Of a stretch of DNA of 64,000 nucleotides, positions 35,573 through 44,392 are shown piece after piece (the stretch's first letter is position 1; each line of letters opens with the position of its first letter). The notes below the pieces were generated by a model. That model was given only the letters and a program-made list of their open reading frames with translations. It did not search any database and was not told the DNA's origin. This DNA is from Gimesia aquarii (GTDB taxonomy: Bacteria; Planctomycetota; Planctomycetia; Planctomycetales; Planctomycetaceae): the NCBI RefSeq assembly GCF_007748175.1, contig NZ_CP037422.1:4728334-4792333 (forward strand), written 5' to 3'. The position numbers were made by a program, and so were the translations under genes.

Positions 35573-36778
35573 CTATTCTCGATTTCCCTCCGTGCGAACT
35601 CCGGCATCCCGTACAGGTGATTGATCGTGGAGCCTGAAGTCACCGCGGTCGGGGTTGCGAAACATTGGATTTTTGCCGTAACTTCCCTTTGTCTCGTTCG
35701 TCGGCAATCCGAGACGATTGCTCCGCTGTGGATTGTTGATGCAATACCAGTGGTTCTTTGCAAACCGAAACGTTTCTGGAGATGTACCATCGCCAATATT
35801 GATAATCGTACGAACCTCGTCTGATCGAAAGGCGATGATGTTGTTCGAAAACACACCGTTACGACAGGGAACAAACTTCGGCCCCTGCGATTCCTGCAGG
35901 ATGCGCATCACCCATCGCTTTGGCCGGTAAATCGTGTTGTACCGGACGGTCGCCCCGTCCACGCCAACAAACACGATCGGGGACATCGAACCAATAAACG
36001 TGCAATCTTCAACGGTAATGTTCTTCGCTTCGTACGTGGCATTCGCAGGACGGAAGTAGTCATGACCAGTGCTGCCGCCAATGTTGATCGCACGCCCACC
36101 TGCATTTTCAAAACGGCAGCGGCTGACGGTGATGTCGGCACTGCCCCCTTTTATTTGGACTCCACTACCGAAGATATCTCCGCGATACCGAAACCTGCAG
36201 TCTTTAATCTCACCCTTGTGGCAACCGACCATGTCGATTGCCGAACCCCCGTCTCCCCAGCGTTCCACTTGACAGTCTTCGATTACGAAGTCGTCAACAC
36301 CAGACAGCTTGATGCCGTCACGATTTCCCTTCGGTCCAATGTCTCGCACCTGAAGTCCATGCATGATGATATTTCGAGCAGGATTATGTGGATTTCCACC
36401 GTCGTCGATGTTGAGCCCGTTGCCCGTCGCACCAGTCAGTACGAGATTACGTAGTTCGATGTATGCGGGACCGCGCAGGTGGATTCCCGAAGTACCCGCA
36501 ACAATCTTCGGAAGCTGACGCGGATCTTGAGCCTGCAAAACGATCGGCTTTTCTTTGGTTCCTCGGAGATTGTCAAACGTCAACCCACCACGATACTCAC
36601 CTGGGGCGATCAGAATACGAGTTCCGGGCTCTGCCTCATTAACCGCCGCAATCAGTTTTGCACGATCGGCAACTTGTACCCTCAAACCCTCCTGCCAAGC
36701 ATGCAATTGTGCCTCGAAGCAGGAGAAAAATAACACAACACTGAGTAACTGACACTGACATCGACGCACTCGAATCAC
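35573..36778 (-). CDS. Secreted right-handed parallel beta-helix protein
   Basis: I use the GTG at 36778 because GGAGG lies five bases upstream and a signal peptide follows (QLLSVVLFFSCFEAQLHAWQ); the open frame runs to 36871. The 401-residue protein has repeated strand turns such as IVLQAQDPRQLPKIVAG, IHLRGPAYIELRNLVLTGAT and DGIKLSGVDDFVIEDCQVERW, the pattern of PbH1 repeats in pectate-lyase-like and polysaccharide-active proteins. Catalytic residues are not assigned. A probable extracellular or periplasmic glycan-binding or lyase protein. Confidence 0.82.
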   Translation of the reverse strand: MIRVRRCQCQLLSVVLFFSCFEAQLHAWQEGLRVQVADRAKLIAAVNEAEPGTRILIAPGEYRGGLTFDNLRGTKEKPIVLQAQDPRQLPKIVAGTSGIHLRGPAYIELRNLVLTGATGNGLNIDDGGNPHNPARNIIMHGLQVRDIGPKGNRDGIKLSGVDDFVIEDCQVERWGDGGSAIDMVGCHKGEIKDCRFRYRGDIFGSGVQIKGGSADITVSRCRFENAGGRAINIGGSTGHDYFRPANATYEAKNITVEDCTFIGSMSPIVFVGVDGATVRYNTIYRPKRWVMRILQESQGPKFVPCRNGVFSNNIIAFRSDEVRTIINIGDGTSPETFRFAKNHWYCINNPQRSNRLGLPTNETKGSYGKNPMFRNPDRGDFRLHDQSPVRDAGVRTEGNRE

Positions 36779-36978
36779 TTGAGCCTCCGATTCAATCTTT
36801 ACACTGGTTATATCGTAAAAAAGCTGCAGAGTCTGGGGTTTGTTTACGATTAAGATATCACGTTCAAACACGTTATTTCTGTATAAAACTCCTGGTCATT
36901 TTATCGTCCTAAAATATATTTACACGGGTTCCAGCTTCAAAGTCCAGTTTTTTAAAGATATCTTTTGGCAGTTTTGGA

Positions 36979-37269
36979 TCAAGTTCCTTCTATGAATACC
37001 GCGTTTGTCTTCACTGCCGAAAATCGTAGCGACTTGAGTTCTTTGTATTCTTCTGAATTGTACCAGGAGTACGCCTTTGCGAGATTGGGAAACTCAATGA
37101 TGACGGGAAATGTAGGAGACCAGGAACCTTCGACGACGTCGCATGTTCCACCGAGAACGATGTAACGACCGCCAAACTTCTTTACAATGGGCGCGGTACG
37201 CATCTTGTATTCCTCCAATTTCTCGGGATCAATCACTTCAAGATTATCAAAAAAACAGAAAGCAGACAT
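36979..37269 (-). CDS. DUF1330-like ferredoxin-fold protein
   Basis: The ATG at 37269 has AGGAG nearby; the longer frame reaches 37488 and overlaps the next gene. The 96-residue protein (MSAFCFFDNLEVIDPEKLEEYK) has the DUF1330 pattern including PIVKKFGGRYIVLGGT, FPVIIEFPNLAKAYSWYNSEEYKELKSLR and the closing strand NAVFIEG. These dimeric alpha/beta proteins resemble EthD and monooxygenase folds. Upstream lies an imperfect copy of the MarR-type palindrome (TAGGAGTCTA, 37273-37282), so it could belong to that regulon. Confidence 0.8.
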   Translation of the reverse strand: MSAFCFFDNLEVIDPEKLEEYKMRTAPIVKKFGGRYIVLGGTCDVVEGSWSPTFPVIIEFPNLAKAYSWYNSEEYKELKSLRFSAVKTNAVFIEGT

Positions 37270-37272
37270 GGG

Positions 37273-37282
37273 TAGACTCCTA
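37273..37282 (-). promoter_or_regulatory. Imperfect copy of MarR operator-like site
   Basis: The minus strand reads TAGGAGTCTA four bases before the DUF1330 start; plus strand TAGACTCCTA. It matches the two stronger sites (38224-38239 and 38939-38955) except in the right half. Confidence 0.35.
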
Positions 37283-37478
37283 TGAAAAAAGTTGTGGTTC
37301 AGTCTGGTGGTTTCAGCAAATGCCAAACCAGATAAATGGTATATCAAGTACCAGAACTCCAAGGATTGGTGAGGACGCCCTCGCACGCTTCGTATTGAGG
37401 GCATCCCGCTTAAATAAAATAGAGATTCGCTTACCATCATCGCTGTTGACGATACGTTGAGGAAAGCGAATATGACGC

Positions 37479-38222
37479 CTAGCGACACACTTGTTGAACT
37501 CTTCCGGGTAGTGACAGGTTGCCTGACCAGACAGAATAGACTTCATAGACACCTAAAAGCGGATAGTCACCCGAAGGCATGACCTGCATATAAGCTGCAA
37601 CCGCATCGAATTTGAAGTCTTTCTGATGATTGACTCGCCACAGAGGAACAAGCACACGTAATGTATCGTCCTTAATCACCACTGTTAGTCCTGGCGAGTC
37701 CATGTACATGGGCATGCCTGGATTTGTAGGCGGAAGTTTGACCCTTTTTTTCTCTGAGCCTGTAATTTGTTTGACGGCAAGCCCACCCTTCACACGGGTA
37801 TCCTGTTTCAGCACAACCCAGTGTGTATGAAAGACGACGCCGTCATTCTTAAATTGACGGTCGTTATTTTCATCCCATAAAGGTGTGTCGTCGAAATCCG
37901 GATGACTTGTCACCGCTAACGCCACCGTTCCATCGGTCTCACTAAGTCCAACGTCACTTGCTTTGAGAGTCGTTGGAAATACGTAACCGAGCACGGGTGC
38001 TCCAGCCATCGTCCCTCTGGGTGTGGGAACAGTATTTCCAGGTTTCCCCTGGGTCGCAATTTCAAAAACCAGAAGATCAAGATCTTCCAGGAGACTGACC
38101 TTGGCATCACGGATAATAAGGTCCTTCGACTTTGTAACTGGCAAGATTTCAGGTGCCTTTTCTTGGGCATTCGCAACTCCTGTAATAAGAATAATAGCAA
38201 TCAGGCAGAGTGTCGTTTTCAT
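37479..38222 (-). CDS. Secreted hypothetical protein downstream of MarR gene
   Basis: The 247-residue protein has a signal peptide (LCLIAIILITGVANAQE) and no recognised domain. The mature part is beta-rich with VSLLEDLDLLVFEIATQG and VVIKDDTLRVLVPLWRVNHQKDF; the region GVVFHTHWVVLKQDTRVKGGLAV recalls an anti-sigma/lipoprotein-like sandwich, but I cannot name it. The ATG has an AGGAG that is part of a palindrome also found upstream of the MarR gene. It is therefore probably controlled by that regulator. Confidence 0.6.
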   Translation of the reverse strand: MKTTLCLIAIILITGVANAQEKAPEILPVTKSKDLIIRDAKVSLLEDLDLLVFEIATQGKPGNTVPTPRGTMAGAPVLGYVFPTTLKASDVGLSETDGTVALAVTSHPDFDDTPLWDENNDRQFKNDGVVFHTHWVVLKQDTRVKGGLAVKQITGSEKKRVKLPPTNPGMPMYMDSPGLTVVIKDDTLRVLVPLWRVNHQKDFKFDAVAAYMQVMPSGDYPLLGVYEVYSVWSGNLSLPGRVQQVCR

Positions 38223-38223
38223 G

Positions 38224-38239
38224 ATTAGGACTCCTAAAT
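38224..38239 (-). promoter_or_regulatory. Palindromic operator-like site, copy 1
   Basis: The plus strand reads ATTAGGACTCCTAAAT; the core TTAGGACTCCTAA is a perfect dyad. On the coding strand it includes the AGGAG ribosome binding site of the secreted protein gene. The 17-base string TTATTTAGGAGTCCTAA occurs in both this site and copy 2. Confidence 0.65.
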
Positions 38240-38280
38240 AAAAGTGTGGTGAAAAAAATTTGAAAGCACAAACGTTCTAT

Positions 38281-38940
38281 TTACGAGGTAAAGGTTTTCC
38301 AATTCTGTTCCGCCAGAGTCACATCAGCTTCTTCATGATCTGGACAGTCAGATCGAATTGTCTGGTCTCCGAACGCAGCATCCACTAAAGCACAGTGATG
38401 TGGACGGGTGGGGTCATCGTGATGATTCGGACGGAAGTAACGGCAGGTTACACACATCTTGGCAACCGGAATCCGTCCAAGTTGCTGCAACTCTCGAAGA
38501 ATTTGCAAAAGGGTCCGATAAAGCTGGGTCTGGTCTGTCGGGTCGAGGTGGGTGATCGCTGAGACGACTGCATCGTTAGAGTTATCGAGTCGGCGCACGA
38601 GTTTTTTACCCTGGGCGGTCAACGTGACTGCCAAGGCACGTTGATCATCGGCTGCCCGACGCTTTTTTACCAGACCCTTTTCAACGAGGGAACTAACTGA
38701 GTCGCTCACCGTGGGCGCGGTCACTGCGAGTTCGGCAGCGATTTCTGACAATCTTAGCGGCACACTTCGATGCTCCAATAGCAACAATACCTGCCCTTGA
38801 GTTGGATTGAGCCCATCCTCACTCAATGTATGCCAATTTTCAGCGCGCATTGCGACATTCAATCGAGAAAGAACATGTCCCAGCTTTTGTGGAAGTGATC
38901 GGTCTGATTTTTCTAATATGTTCATGATGGCATCTTTCAT
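38281..38940 (-). CDS. MarR family regulator with C-terminal Cys-rich extension
   Basis: The 219-residue protein has a MarR winged helix (LRLSEIAAELAVTAPTVSDSVSSLVEKGLVKKRRAADDQRALAVTLTAQG, residues 62-111) and a dimerisation helix. Beyond residue 160 it has an extra segment with Cys163, Cys166, Cys183 and Cys199 and four His between (RPNHHDDPTRPHHC). This spacing could bind zinc or an iron-sulfur cluster; it is not part of the ordinary MarR fold. The start overlaps a strong palindrome and a near-consensus promoter, indicating autoregulation. The inducer or redox signal is unknown. Confidence 0.88.
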   Translation of the reverse strand: MKDAIMNILEKSDRSLPQKLGHVLSRLNVAMRAENWHTLSEDGLNPTQGQVLLLLEHRSVPLRLSEIAAELAVTAPTVSDSVSSLVEKGLVKKRRAADDQRALAVTLTAQGKKLVRRLDNSNDAVVSAITHLDPTDQTQLYRTLLQILRELQQLGRIPVAKMCVTCRYFRPNHHDDPTRPHHCALVDAAFGDQTIRSDCPDHEEADVTLAEQNWKTFTS

Positions 38941-38955
38941 TTAGGACTCCTAAAT
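38939..38955 (-). promoter_or_regulatory. Palindromic operator-like site, copy 2
   Basis: The sequence ATTTAGGACTCCTAAAT is a perfect 17-bp dyad with one central base. It lies just downstream of the -10 box and overlaps the ribosome binding site (AGGAG on the minus strand) and the MarR start codon. Binding here would block both transcription start and translation start. Confidence 0.7.
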
Positions 38956-38982
38956 AATATCCTCTGACCAAGAGTGAGTCAA
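38954..38982 (-). promoter_or_regulatory. Sigma-70-type promoter of MarR gene
   Basis: On the minus strand TTGACT (plus 38977-38982) and TATTAT (plus 38954-38959) are separated by 17 bases. This is a close match to TTGACA-N17-TATAAT. The predicted transcript start is very near the ATG at 38940, so the leader would be only a few bases. Confidence 0.75.
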
Positions 38983-39189
38983 GAGACCTTAAAAAAAATT
39001 TTTCCCAATAGGTCAGACATCATTTGTAGATCAGAAGGAGTGAGAACAGGGGTGGCTCTCCAGGTACTCTGGCCACCTAAGGCCGTTGGACAGAAATAGC
39101 TTACTACGCGCGAGTTAGGGTGACATCTACAGTGAATACGCCGATCAGTCTATAAACAAGTTCTTCGAACAATACACCATTGGATATAA
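38983..39189. other. Region upstream of the VOC relic
   Basis: No coding signal is seen. An A/T run near 38990-39005 precedes the MarR promoter on the minus strand and could act as an UP-type element. Confidence 0.3.
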
Positions 39190-39538
39190 GAATTGAAATT
39201 CGACCAACTGGTATTCATCGTATGTTTAGCTTAAGACCCGGGACTGCAACGCCACCATTAAATTCTTTAATCACGCTTTCGGGGCTGTTGAAGATTTTTG
39301 ATCGACAGAACTAGTTAGGCGTATTGGACATGCCAAGCTGAAGTTTAACGCAGCAAGCTACAGACTCCGGTGCCACAATTGTCATGGAACCACGAGACCA
39401 GTTTTAAGACGAGCAATCCTCCAACGTGCTCGATCCTTTTGTTCGCGCTTTGAAAATGTTTTACATGAAGAAACGCAACGATGCCTCGATAAGTTGTTCA
39501 AAGGGAACAATCCCGACAGCTAGGATTCGCCTTCATGA
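39190..39538 (+). pseudogene. Decayed VOC protein gene copy
   Basis: Several stretches match the intact VOC gene at 34146-34640: GACTGCAACGCCACCATTAA against GACTGTAACGCTGCCATTGA, GCTTTCGGGGCTGTTGAAGA against GCTTTCGGAGCTGTAGAAGA and CATGGAACCACGAGACCAGT against CATGGAACCACGCGACCAGT. The copy lacks about 120 bases of the middle, has several in-frame stops (for example TTTTTGATCG at the place of TTTTCGATTG) and ends in TGA near 39538. It is a non-functional relic of duplication or loss. Confidence 0.8.
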
Positions 39539-39607
39539 AATATGAGATTTTTAGGCAGATCGGCTCCCTTTATTGCTCATACTCTGAATAAATTACGAAA
39601 CCAAGTC

Positions 39608-42600
39608 TCACTTTCCGTAGATCGCCCCTTGATGCAGGTGTAGTGTTCCCTTGCCTTCCAGGCCAACGCGTACATATTGGGCTCGTGTTCCTTCTGGCAG
39701 TTCGATAGTCCAGTCTGATTGAACTTTTTCAGCAGTCCAAACTTTTTCAAAGTTGTTGCCGTCGCTGGAAATCCAGACCGTTAAGCCTTTGGCACGTTGT
39801 GGCAGCCCTTTACGATTTCGCAACCATAGGTATCGGATTTCGGAGTCTTTCGCCAACCGAATGGTGACGTGCGGAGAGTCCGTATCCAGATCTGAGTGAA
39901 ACGCAAAATCGAATGTCTCACGTGGTACGTCGGTCAGGAACAGGTGGATGTCCTCATTCCAGCCGGAATTAGAATAGCGTCCACTGGTCTTGATCGCAGC
40001 GTCGCGTGAGATTTCCGGGAAGCCATTCAGTTTTCGCAATTTGACTGTCTTTTGTTTTGTGCTGATCCAGCCATCTTTTTCTCGAACAGCGCGAATCTGT
40101 CTTTGCTGTGAAAGATAGGCAACCAGATCGAGAAACTCGATGGGGGCAATGGTCTTGATCAGGCCTTCAGGCATCGAGCTGGCCTTGATCGGCTTACGAA
40201 GCTCAATCTGATCCTTGGGGACTTCGACTTTTTTTCCTTTGGCGATACCAAGTGAAATCATGTCCTCGTTTTCGCTTAGAATAAAACCTGTATGAACAAT
40301 GCCTTCGTCGGTAACGATAGCGACTGTCTCAAAGCCCTTGGCGATCTTATCATTTGGCATCAAAATAGATGTCATCAGTTCGGTCTTTTTCATCTTCTGA
40401 CCAATGTTGCTGAGATCAGGTCCGAACTTCTTTCCCAGATCGCCAACCATGTGGCATGCCGAACAGACCTGCTTGAACACGCCCTCGCCCCGTTTGACAT
40501 TACCACCGCGCATCGATGCCAGTTGTCTGATGGCCGCTTTGCGTTTGCTTTCGGGAGCGTCTTCAGTCTCTGCGATTTCAAGTGGCTTCACTGCCGCTCC
40601 TCCCGGTCCCATCATTTTTTTGTACCGGCTGAGGTATTTTTTCGCAGCTTCCGATGACTTGGAAAGGAATTCTGGTTTCGTTTCGGCTACTTCCCATGCC
40701 GGCTTCAAAGCGTGGAGTGTGTGCTCCAGTGTATAATCAATCCAGTAATCCATTTTCTGATTCGTCGCAGAGAGGGCCAGTTCGGTGGCTTCAACTGTGC
40801 CAAAGAAGCTCAAGCCACGAATCGCTTCCAGACGAACACGTGGATGGGGATCTTTGATGGCGTTAGCCAGATAGTCTTTCAGATTTGGCTGACGTTCCAT
40901 TTCATTGGTTAATGTGTGTATCGCAGCAGCCCGGGCACGATACTCGTCCGTCGCGAGGATTCGATCAATCAGTTTGGTATCAACCGATCGAAACGCTTCC
41001 TGTAGCCACATCGCTTCACACAACTGTCTGGGATCGTTAACGCCATCGATCCATTGATTGACGGCCGACAGAACCTGTGTCTGATCACGATCCCAGAGTT
41101 CTCGTCGTGCGCGATAACGTGTTCGCAATTCGTATGCATTCAACTGTTCCAGCAGTTCTTCGATTGACTTGCCAGCCTGGGTAACTGGCTCCAGGAGTGG
41201 CTTCTTGGTATTCACCAGTCGATAGACGCGGCCATGTTTGTGGTCACGGTTGGGGTCACGCTGCGAGTATTGCATATGGCCAATCAAGGCATTACACCAG
41301 TCGCCAAACCAGACAGCACCATCGGGGCCAATTTTAGGATCGACGGGGCGAAAGATCATGTCGGTCGACGAAAGCAGGTCGTCGACGCGTTCACCTTCAA
41401 AACCGGCGCCCTCTTTCTGGTCACGTAAGTTGAAACGCGGTAGACCATGCATATTAATCACACAGGCATAGATGAATTGATTCTGAACGTCATCAGGCAG
41501 GTGTCGTGAGATCAGAAATTCATTCCCAACTGCAGGTCGCATGCCCTGGTTGTCGAAGTTGGGTTCCAGTGTTCGTCGTGTGCTGACTTCCAATCCTGAA
41601 AGCGGGCTAGTCCAGTGCTGTTTGGCATTCGTTCCATCCCCCACCATACCATTGCCCCATTTGTCGAATACCAGACACCACGGATTCCCGTAACCTGGCG
41701 TACGAAAATGACGAAACTTCAGCGTGCGTGGATCGAGTGTGTAACAGCCGGCAGTGCCTTTGTTGCGGAAAGCTCCATACGGAGTTTCCAATGTAGTGGA
41801 TAGTGAAACTCCTTCAAGCATATGGAGCAGTCCACCATTTGAATACTCCCACGCGCCTACTGTATGGTGCGTGTCGTCTGTTGCAATTCCATCAATCAGT
41901 TCTTCGACGAGATCAGCCTTGTCGTCGCCGTCGGTATCTTTCAGGAACAGGATACGGGGTTCATCCACCACCAGCACACCACCGTTCCAGAATTCGAATC
42001 CGGTCGGGCAAATGAGTTTATCGTAGAACGTGATGCATTTGTCCGCGCGACCGTCACTGTTAGTATCTTCAAAGATCAGTAACTTGTCGCCCGGTTTTGC
42101 GGAGCCTGGCAGCCACTGCGGATAATTGGTCATGCAGGAAACCCATAATCGTCCCTTATTATCGAAGGCAATCTGGTTGGGATTCGCCAGTTCGGGGTAT
42201 TCACGTTCGGAAGCGAACAGTTCGACTTTGAAGCCTTCAGGAACTTTCATCATCTTGATTGACTCTTCCGGAGTCGGGTACTTGAGTTCTTTAGGCTCGC
42301 GCATTTCGCGGAAGCGTTCGTCACGACTGCCAAACATGGTCTCGGGGATAAATACTTCCCCCGTCTTCGAATCGTCTGGTTTTTCAGGAACTTTACGGTC
42401 TGCGGCCAGATCCCATACATAATTGTCACGTACGGCGACCATCTTGCGAATTTTCTGATACTCACCGGGAAACGTTTTCAAATCCCAAGTCCGACGGCCG
42501 CCATACACGTACCAGCCATTCAACATTCGATAGTCCTGCGCGTGGAACCAGGATTTATCGTTGACCCAGTGCCGTACTTTTTCGAATTTTGAACCGCCTG

Positions 42601-43330
42601 TGCCAATCGGATGGCTTGATTGAAACAGTTTCGCATCCAGTAACTCGCCAATCAGTCGATCACCTGTTTCGTTGGCATGCGCACCATTGATCGTAAATTG
42701 CTTCCCGGCATCCTTCGCAAAGGCTTGCTTTGTTTCTGCAAACAGGTCAACAAATTGATGTCCATCTTCTGCGGCCAGTTTCTTGATCGCAGCCGTATAC
42801 GCGGCCAGATTCTTGTTATGCTCGACGCCGGAGGGCTGAAGAGAATTTCCCGTGGATTCAAAGGCAATCGGGCTGATTAGTACGAACCTCGGCTTACGGC
42901 CCTCTTTGGTGAATCGTTCCGTTTGTGTCGTAATGTACTTACGATAATTGGCCACAAACGCATCCAGGCTTTCCTGAGAACTGCCGGCGAATGATTCGTT
43001 AAAGCCGAAGAAACAGATGAATGTTTGTGGGGAAAAGACTTCGAGAGGATCATCGATCTTAGTGTAGTTACTTGGCCGTTGTTGATTACCTACTTCATCC
43101 GCCGGCCAGCCGAAATTACGAAAGACAATTTGTTTCTCAGGCAATCGTGTATGCAGTAGCGTTTCAAAGTGTCCCCAGAGGTTCATTCGCTCTGCCAGTG
43201 AGTTTCCAACTACAGCAACCCGTTCGTTTTTGCGAAGTTCCAGAGGGCCATTCGTCGAGGCAGCTGAAACCATTGATATCGATAATGAAATACCACAGAG
43301 AAAACAGAGAACGCAGGTGTGAAATCGCAT
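39608..43330 (-). CDS. PVC-type haem-binding protein: GDSL, propeller, HEAT, cytochrome c
   Basis: The protein has 1240 residues with a signal peptide (SISMVSAAST). Residues 30-250 form an SGNH/GDSL-type hydrolase region beginning VAVVGNSLAERM; the usual GDS is here GNS. A six- or seven-bladed propeller region follows, about 340-700 (PEGFKVELFASEREYPELANPNQIAFDNKGRLWV). HEAT-like helices lie at about 730-920. The cytochrome c domain has CSACH at 956-960 (FKQVCSACHMVGDLGKKFGPDLSNIG). A carbohydrate-binding-like beta domain ends the protein. Such proteins are expanded in planctomycetes and are predicted periplasmic; function is undetermined. Confidence 0.9.
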   Translation of the reverse strand: MRFHTCVLCFLCGISLSISMVSAASTNGPLELRKNERVAVVGNSLAERMNLWGHFETLLHTRLPEKQIVFRNFGWPADEVGNQQRPSNYTKIDDPLEVFSPQTFICFFGFNESFAGSSQESLDAFVANYRKYITTQTERFTKEGRKPRFVLISPIAFESTGNSLQPSGVEHNKNLAAYTAAIKKLAAEDGHQFVDLFAETKQAFAKDAGKQFTINGAHANETGDRLIGELLDAKLFQSSHPIGTGGSKFEKVRHWVNDKSWFHAQDYRMLNGWYVYGGRRTWDLKTFPGEYQKIRKMVAVRDNYVWDLAADRKVPEKPDDSKTGEVFIPETMFGSRDERFREMREPKELKYPTPEESIKMMKVPEGFKVELFASEREYPELANPNQIAFDNKGRLWVSCMTNYPQWLPGSAKPGDKLLIFEDTNSDGRADKCITFYDKLICPTGFEFWNGGVLVVDEPRILFLKDTDGDDKADLVEELIDGIATDDTHHTVGAWEYSNGGLLHMLEGVSLSTTLETPYGAFRNKGTAGCYTLDPRTLKFRHFRTPGYGNPWCLVFDKWGNGMVGDGTNAKQHWTSPLSGLEVSTRRTLEPNFDNQGMRPAVGNEFLISRHLPDDVQNQFIYACVINMHGLPRFNLRDQKEGAGFEGERVDDLLSSTDMIFRPVDPKIGPDGAVWFGDWCNALIGHMQYSQRDPNRDHKHGRVYRLVNTKKPLLEPVTQAGKSIEELLEQLNAYELRTRYRARRELWDRDQTQVLSAVNQWIDGVNDPRQLCEAMWLQEAFRSVDTKLIDRILATDEYRARAAAIHTLTNEMERQPNLKDYLANAIKDPHPRVRLEAIRGLSFFGTVEATELALSATNQKMDYWIDYTLEHTLHALKPAWEVAETKPEFLSKSSEAAKKYLSRYKKMMGPGGAAVKPLEIAETEDAPESKRKAAIRQLASMRGGNVKRGEGVFKQVCSACHMVGDLGKKFGPDLSNIGQKMKKTELMTSILMPNDKIAKGFETVAIVTDEGIVHTGFILSENEDMISLGIAKGKKVEVPKDQIELRKPIKASSMPEGLIKTIAPIEFLDLVAYLSQQRQIRAVREKDGWISTKQKTVKLRKLNGFPEISRDAAIKTSGRYSNSGWNEDIHLFLTDVPRETFDFAFHSDLDTDSPHVTIRLAKDSEIRYLWLRNRKGLPQRAKGLTVWISSDGNNFEKVWTAEKVQSDWTIELPEGTRAQYVRVGLEGKGTLHLHQGAIYGK

Positions 43331-43522
43331 GCAGAATCAGCCTCAATCAGAGCAAAGGGAAAGACGAAGCAGAGAAGGGGTCTTAAGTTGGTTTGCCACC
43401 TCTCCAGAAGCCCGAAACTCCTTGATGGATTGGGCATTTAAAAAATTATACAGGTCCGTCAGAGGCTTGTAAACACACTAAAATGTGCAGATTCCTATAA
43501 CAGAATTGCCCTCTTAACTTTC

Positions 43523-44305
43523 TTAAGTTTCTAATCTTGTGAGTCCCGTTGGAAATTCTTGTCGGAGAATCCATGAACGAACACACAAGACAAAGAGATC
43601 AGGGGCTTCTGCCGGCCATGCATGTCCGAGTTTCGGAGCGACACCAGACATCCCATTTGGCAAAGAGGATTGGAGTGTTGAGAGCGACTGAAGAATGGCG
43701 GGGTGTTCTTGGCTTCCCGCCACAGCAAGGATTCGAGTTGAAATCGATTTGAGTATTTCTTCTGACAATTCAAAACGAGTCACCTCCTGTAGAATGCGAC
43801 GCAGGGTAGAGGGCGTTGTTTTGGGACCATCTCGCCAGCAATCCATGGCATTTCCTTTGGGGATGTTCATGGATTGCTCTGACAGACGACGAAACCAACG
43901 CTGAGTCGCAATCGGAGAGATCACAGTTCCCATCACTCTCAGCCACCAGCCGTTGGGAATCTGATCTACAGCAAAGCCGCTTAACAACGCGGAGCTTACC
44001 AGGTGTGGAAATCGTATAATCAAATTAATCCCCACATAGCTTCCAAACGATAAGCCAACCATATTAATGGGCCCTAAACCATTCCAATTAGTGGATAGTG
44101 TTTCAACGACAGCATCAGCAGCGTCGGCAAGTGTGGTCAGAGGGACTTCGCGACTTTTCCCATGACCGGGGAGATCAACGACAATTGAATTGAATCCCGG
44201 CATCGCATTGATGATGTCGTTCCACATATCTCCGGCGTATCCTCCGCCGTGCAGAAAGAGAATGGGAACATCTCCTGTGTTACCATGATTATGAATGTAT
44301 AGCAT
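43523..44305 (-). CDS. Alpha/beta hydrolase
   Basis: The 260-residue protein has the oxyanion motif FLHGGGYAGDMW (residues 17-28), Ser86 in the nucleophile elbow GLSFGS and His228 in KLGHAW. The acid residue is not certain. It lacks a signal peptide. Haloperoxidase, lipase or meta-cleavage-product hydrolase relatives are possible. It is downstream of an NTF2-like gene on the same strand with an 87-base gap containing dyads, so the two probably form a unit. Confidence 0.88.
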   Translation of the reverse strand: MLYIHNHGNTGDVPILFLHGGGYAGDMWNDIINAMPGFNSIVVDLPGHGKSREVPLTTLADAADAVVETLSTNWNGLGPINMVGLSFGSYVGINLIIRFPHLVSSALLSGFAVDQIPNGWWLRVMGTVISPIATQRWFRRLSEQSMNIPKGNAMDCWRDGPKTTPSTLRRILQEVTRFELSEEILKSISTRILAVAGSQEHPAILQSLSTLQSSLPNGMSGVAPKLGHAWPAEAPDLFVLCVRSWILRQEFPTGLTRLET

Positions 44306-44330
44306 CGGTGTACCTCTATCGTTGGTGTTC

Positions 44331-44344
44331 TCTCAATATTGAGA
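44331..44344. promoter_or_regulatory. Perfect 14-bp palindrome upstream of hydrolase
   Basis: TCTCAATATTGAGA lies 26 bases upstream of the hydrolase start. A further near-dyad TGAGAATCGTCTCA is at 44361-44374. Both contain TGAGA/TCTCA half-sites, so one dimeric repressor could bind both. Confidence 0.45.
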
Positions 44345-44360
44345 ATGTTTTGAATAAATA

Positions 44361-44374
44361 TGAGAATCGTCTCA
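44361..44374. promoter_or_regulatory. Second TGAGA/TCTCA dyad
   Basis: TGAGA-ATCG-TCTCA, spaced four bases, shares half-sites with the palindrome at 44331. The distance between centres is 30 bases, about three helical turns. Confidence 0.4.
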
Positions 44375-44392
44375 ATTAATTTTGGAGCTTTC

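Noticed and set aside
37371-37402. GCCCTC/GAGGGC hairpin between DUF1330 and secreted protein genes
   Set aside because: Arms are only six bases and no T run follows, so I cannot call a terminator.
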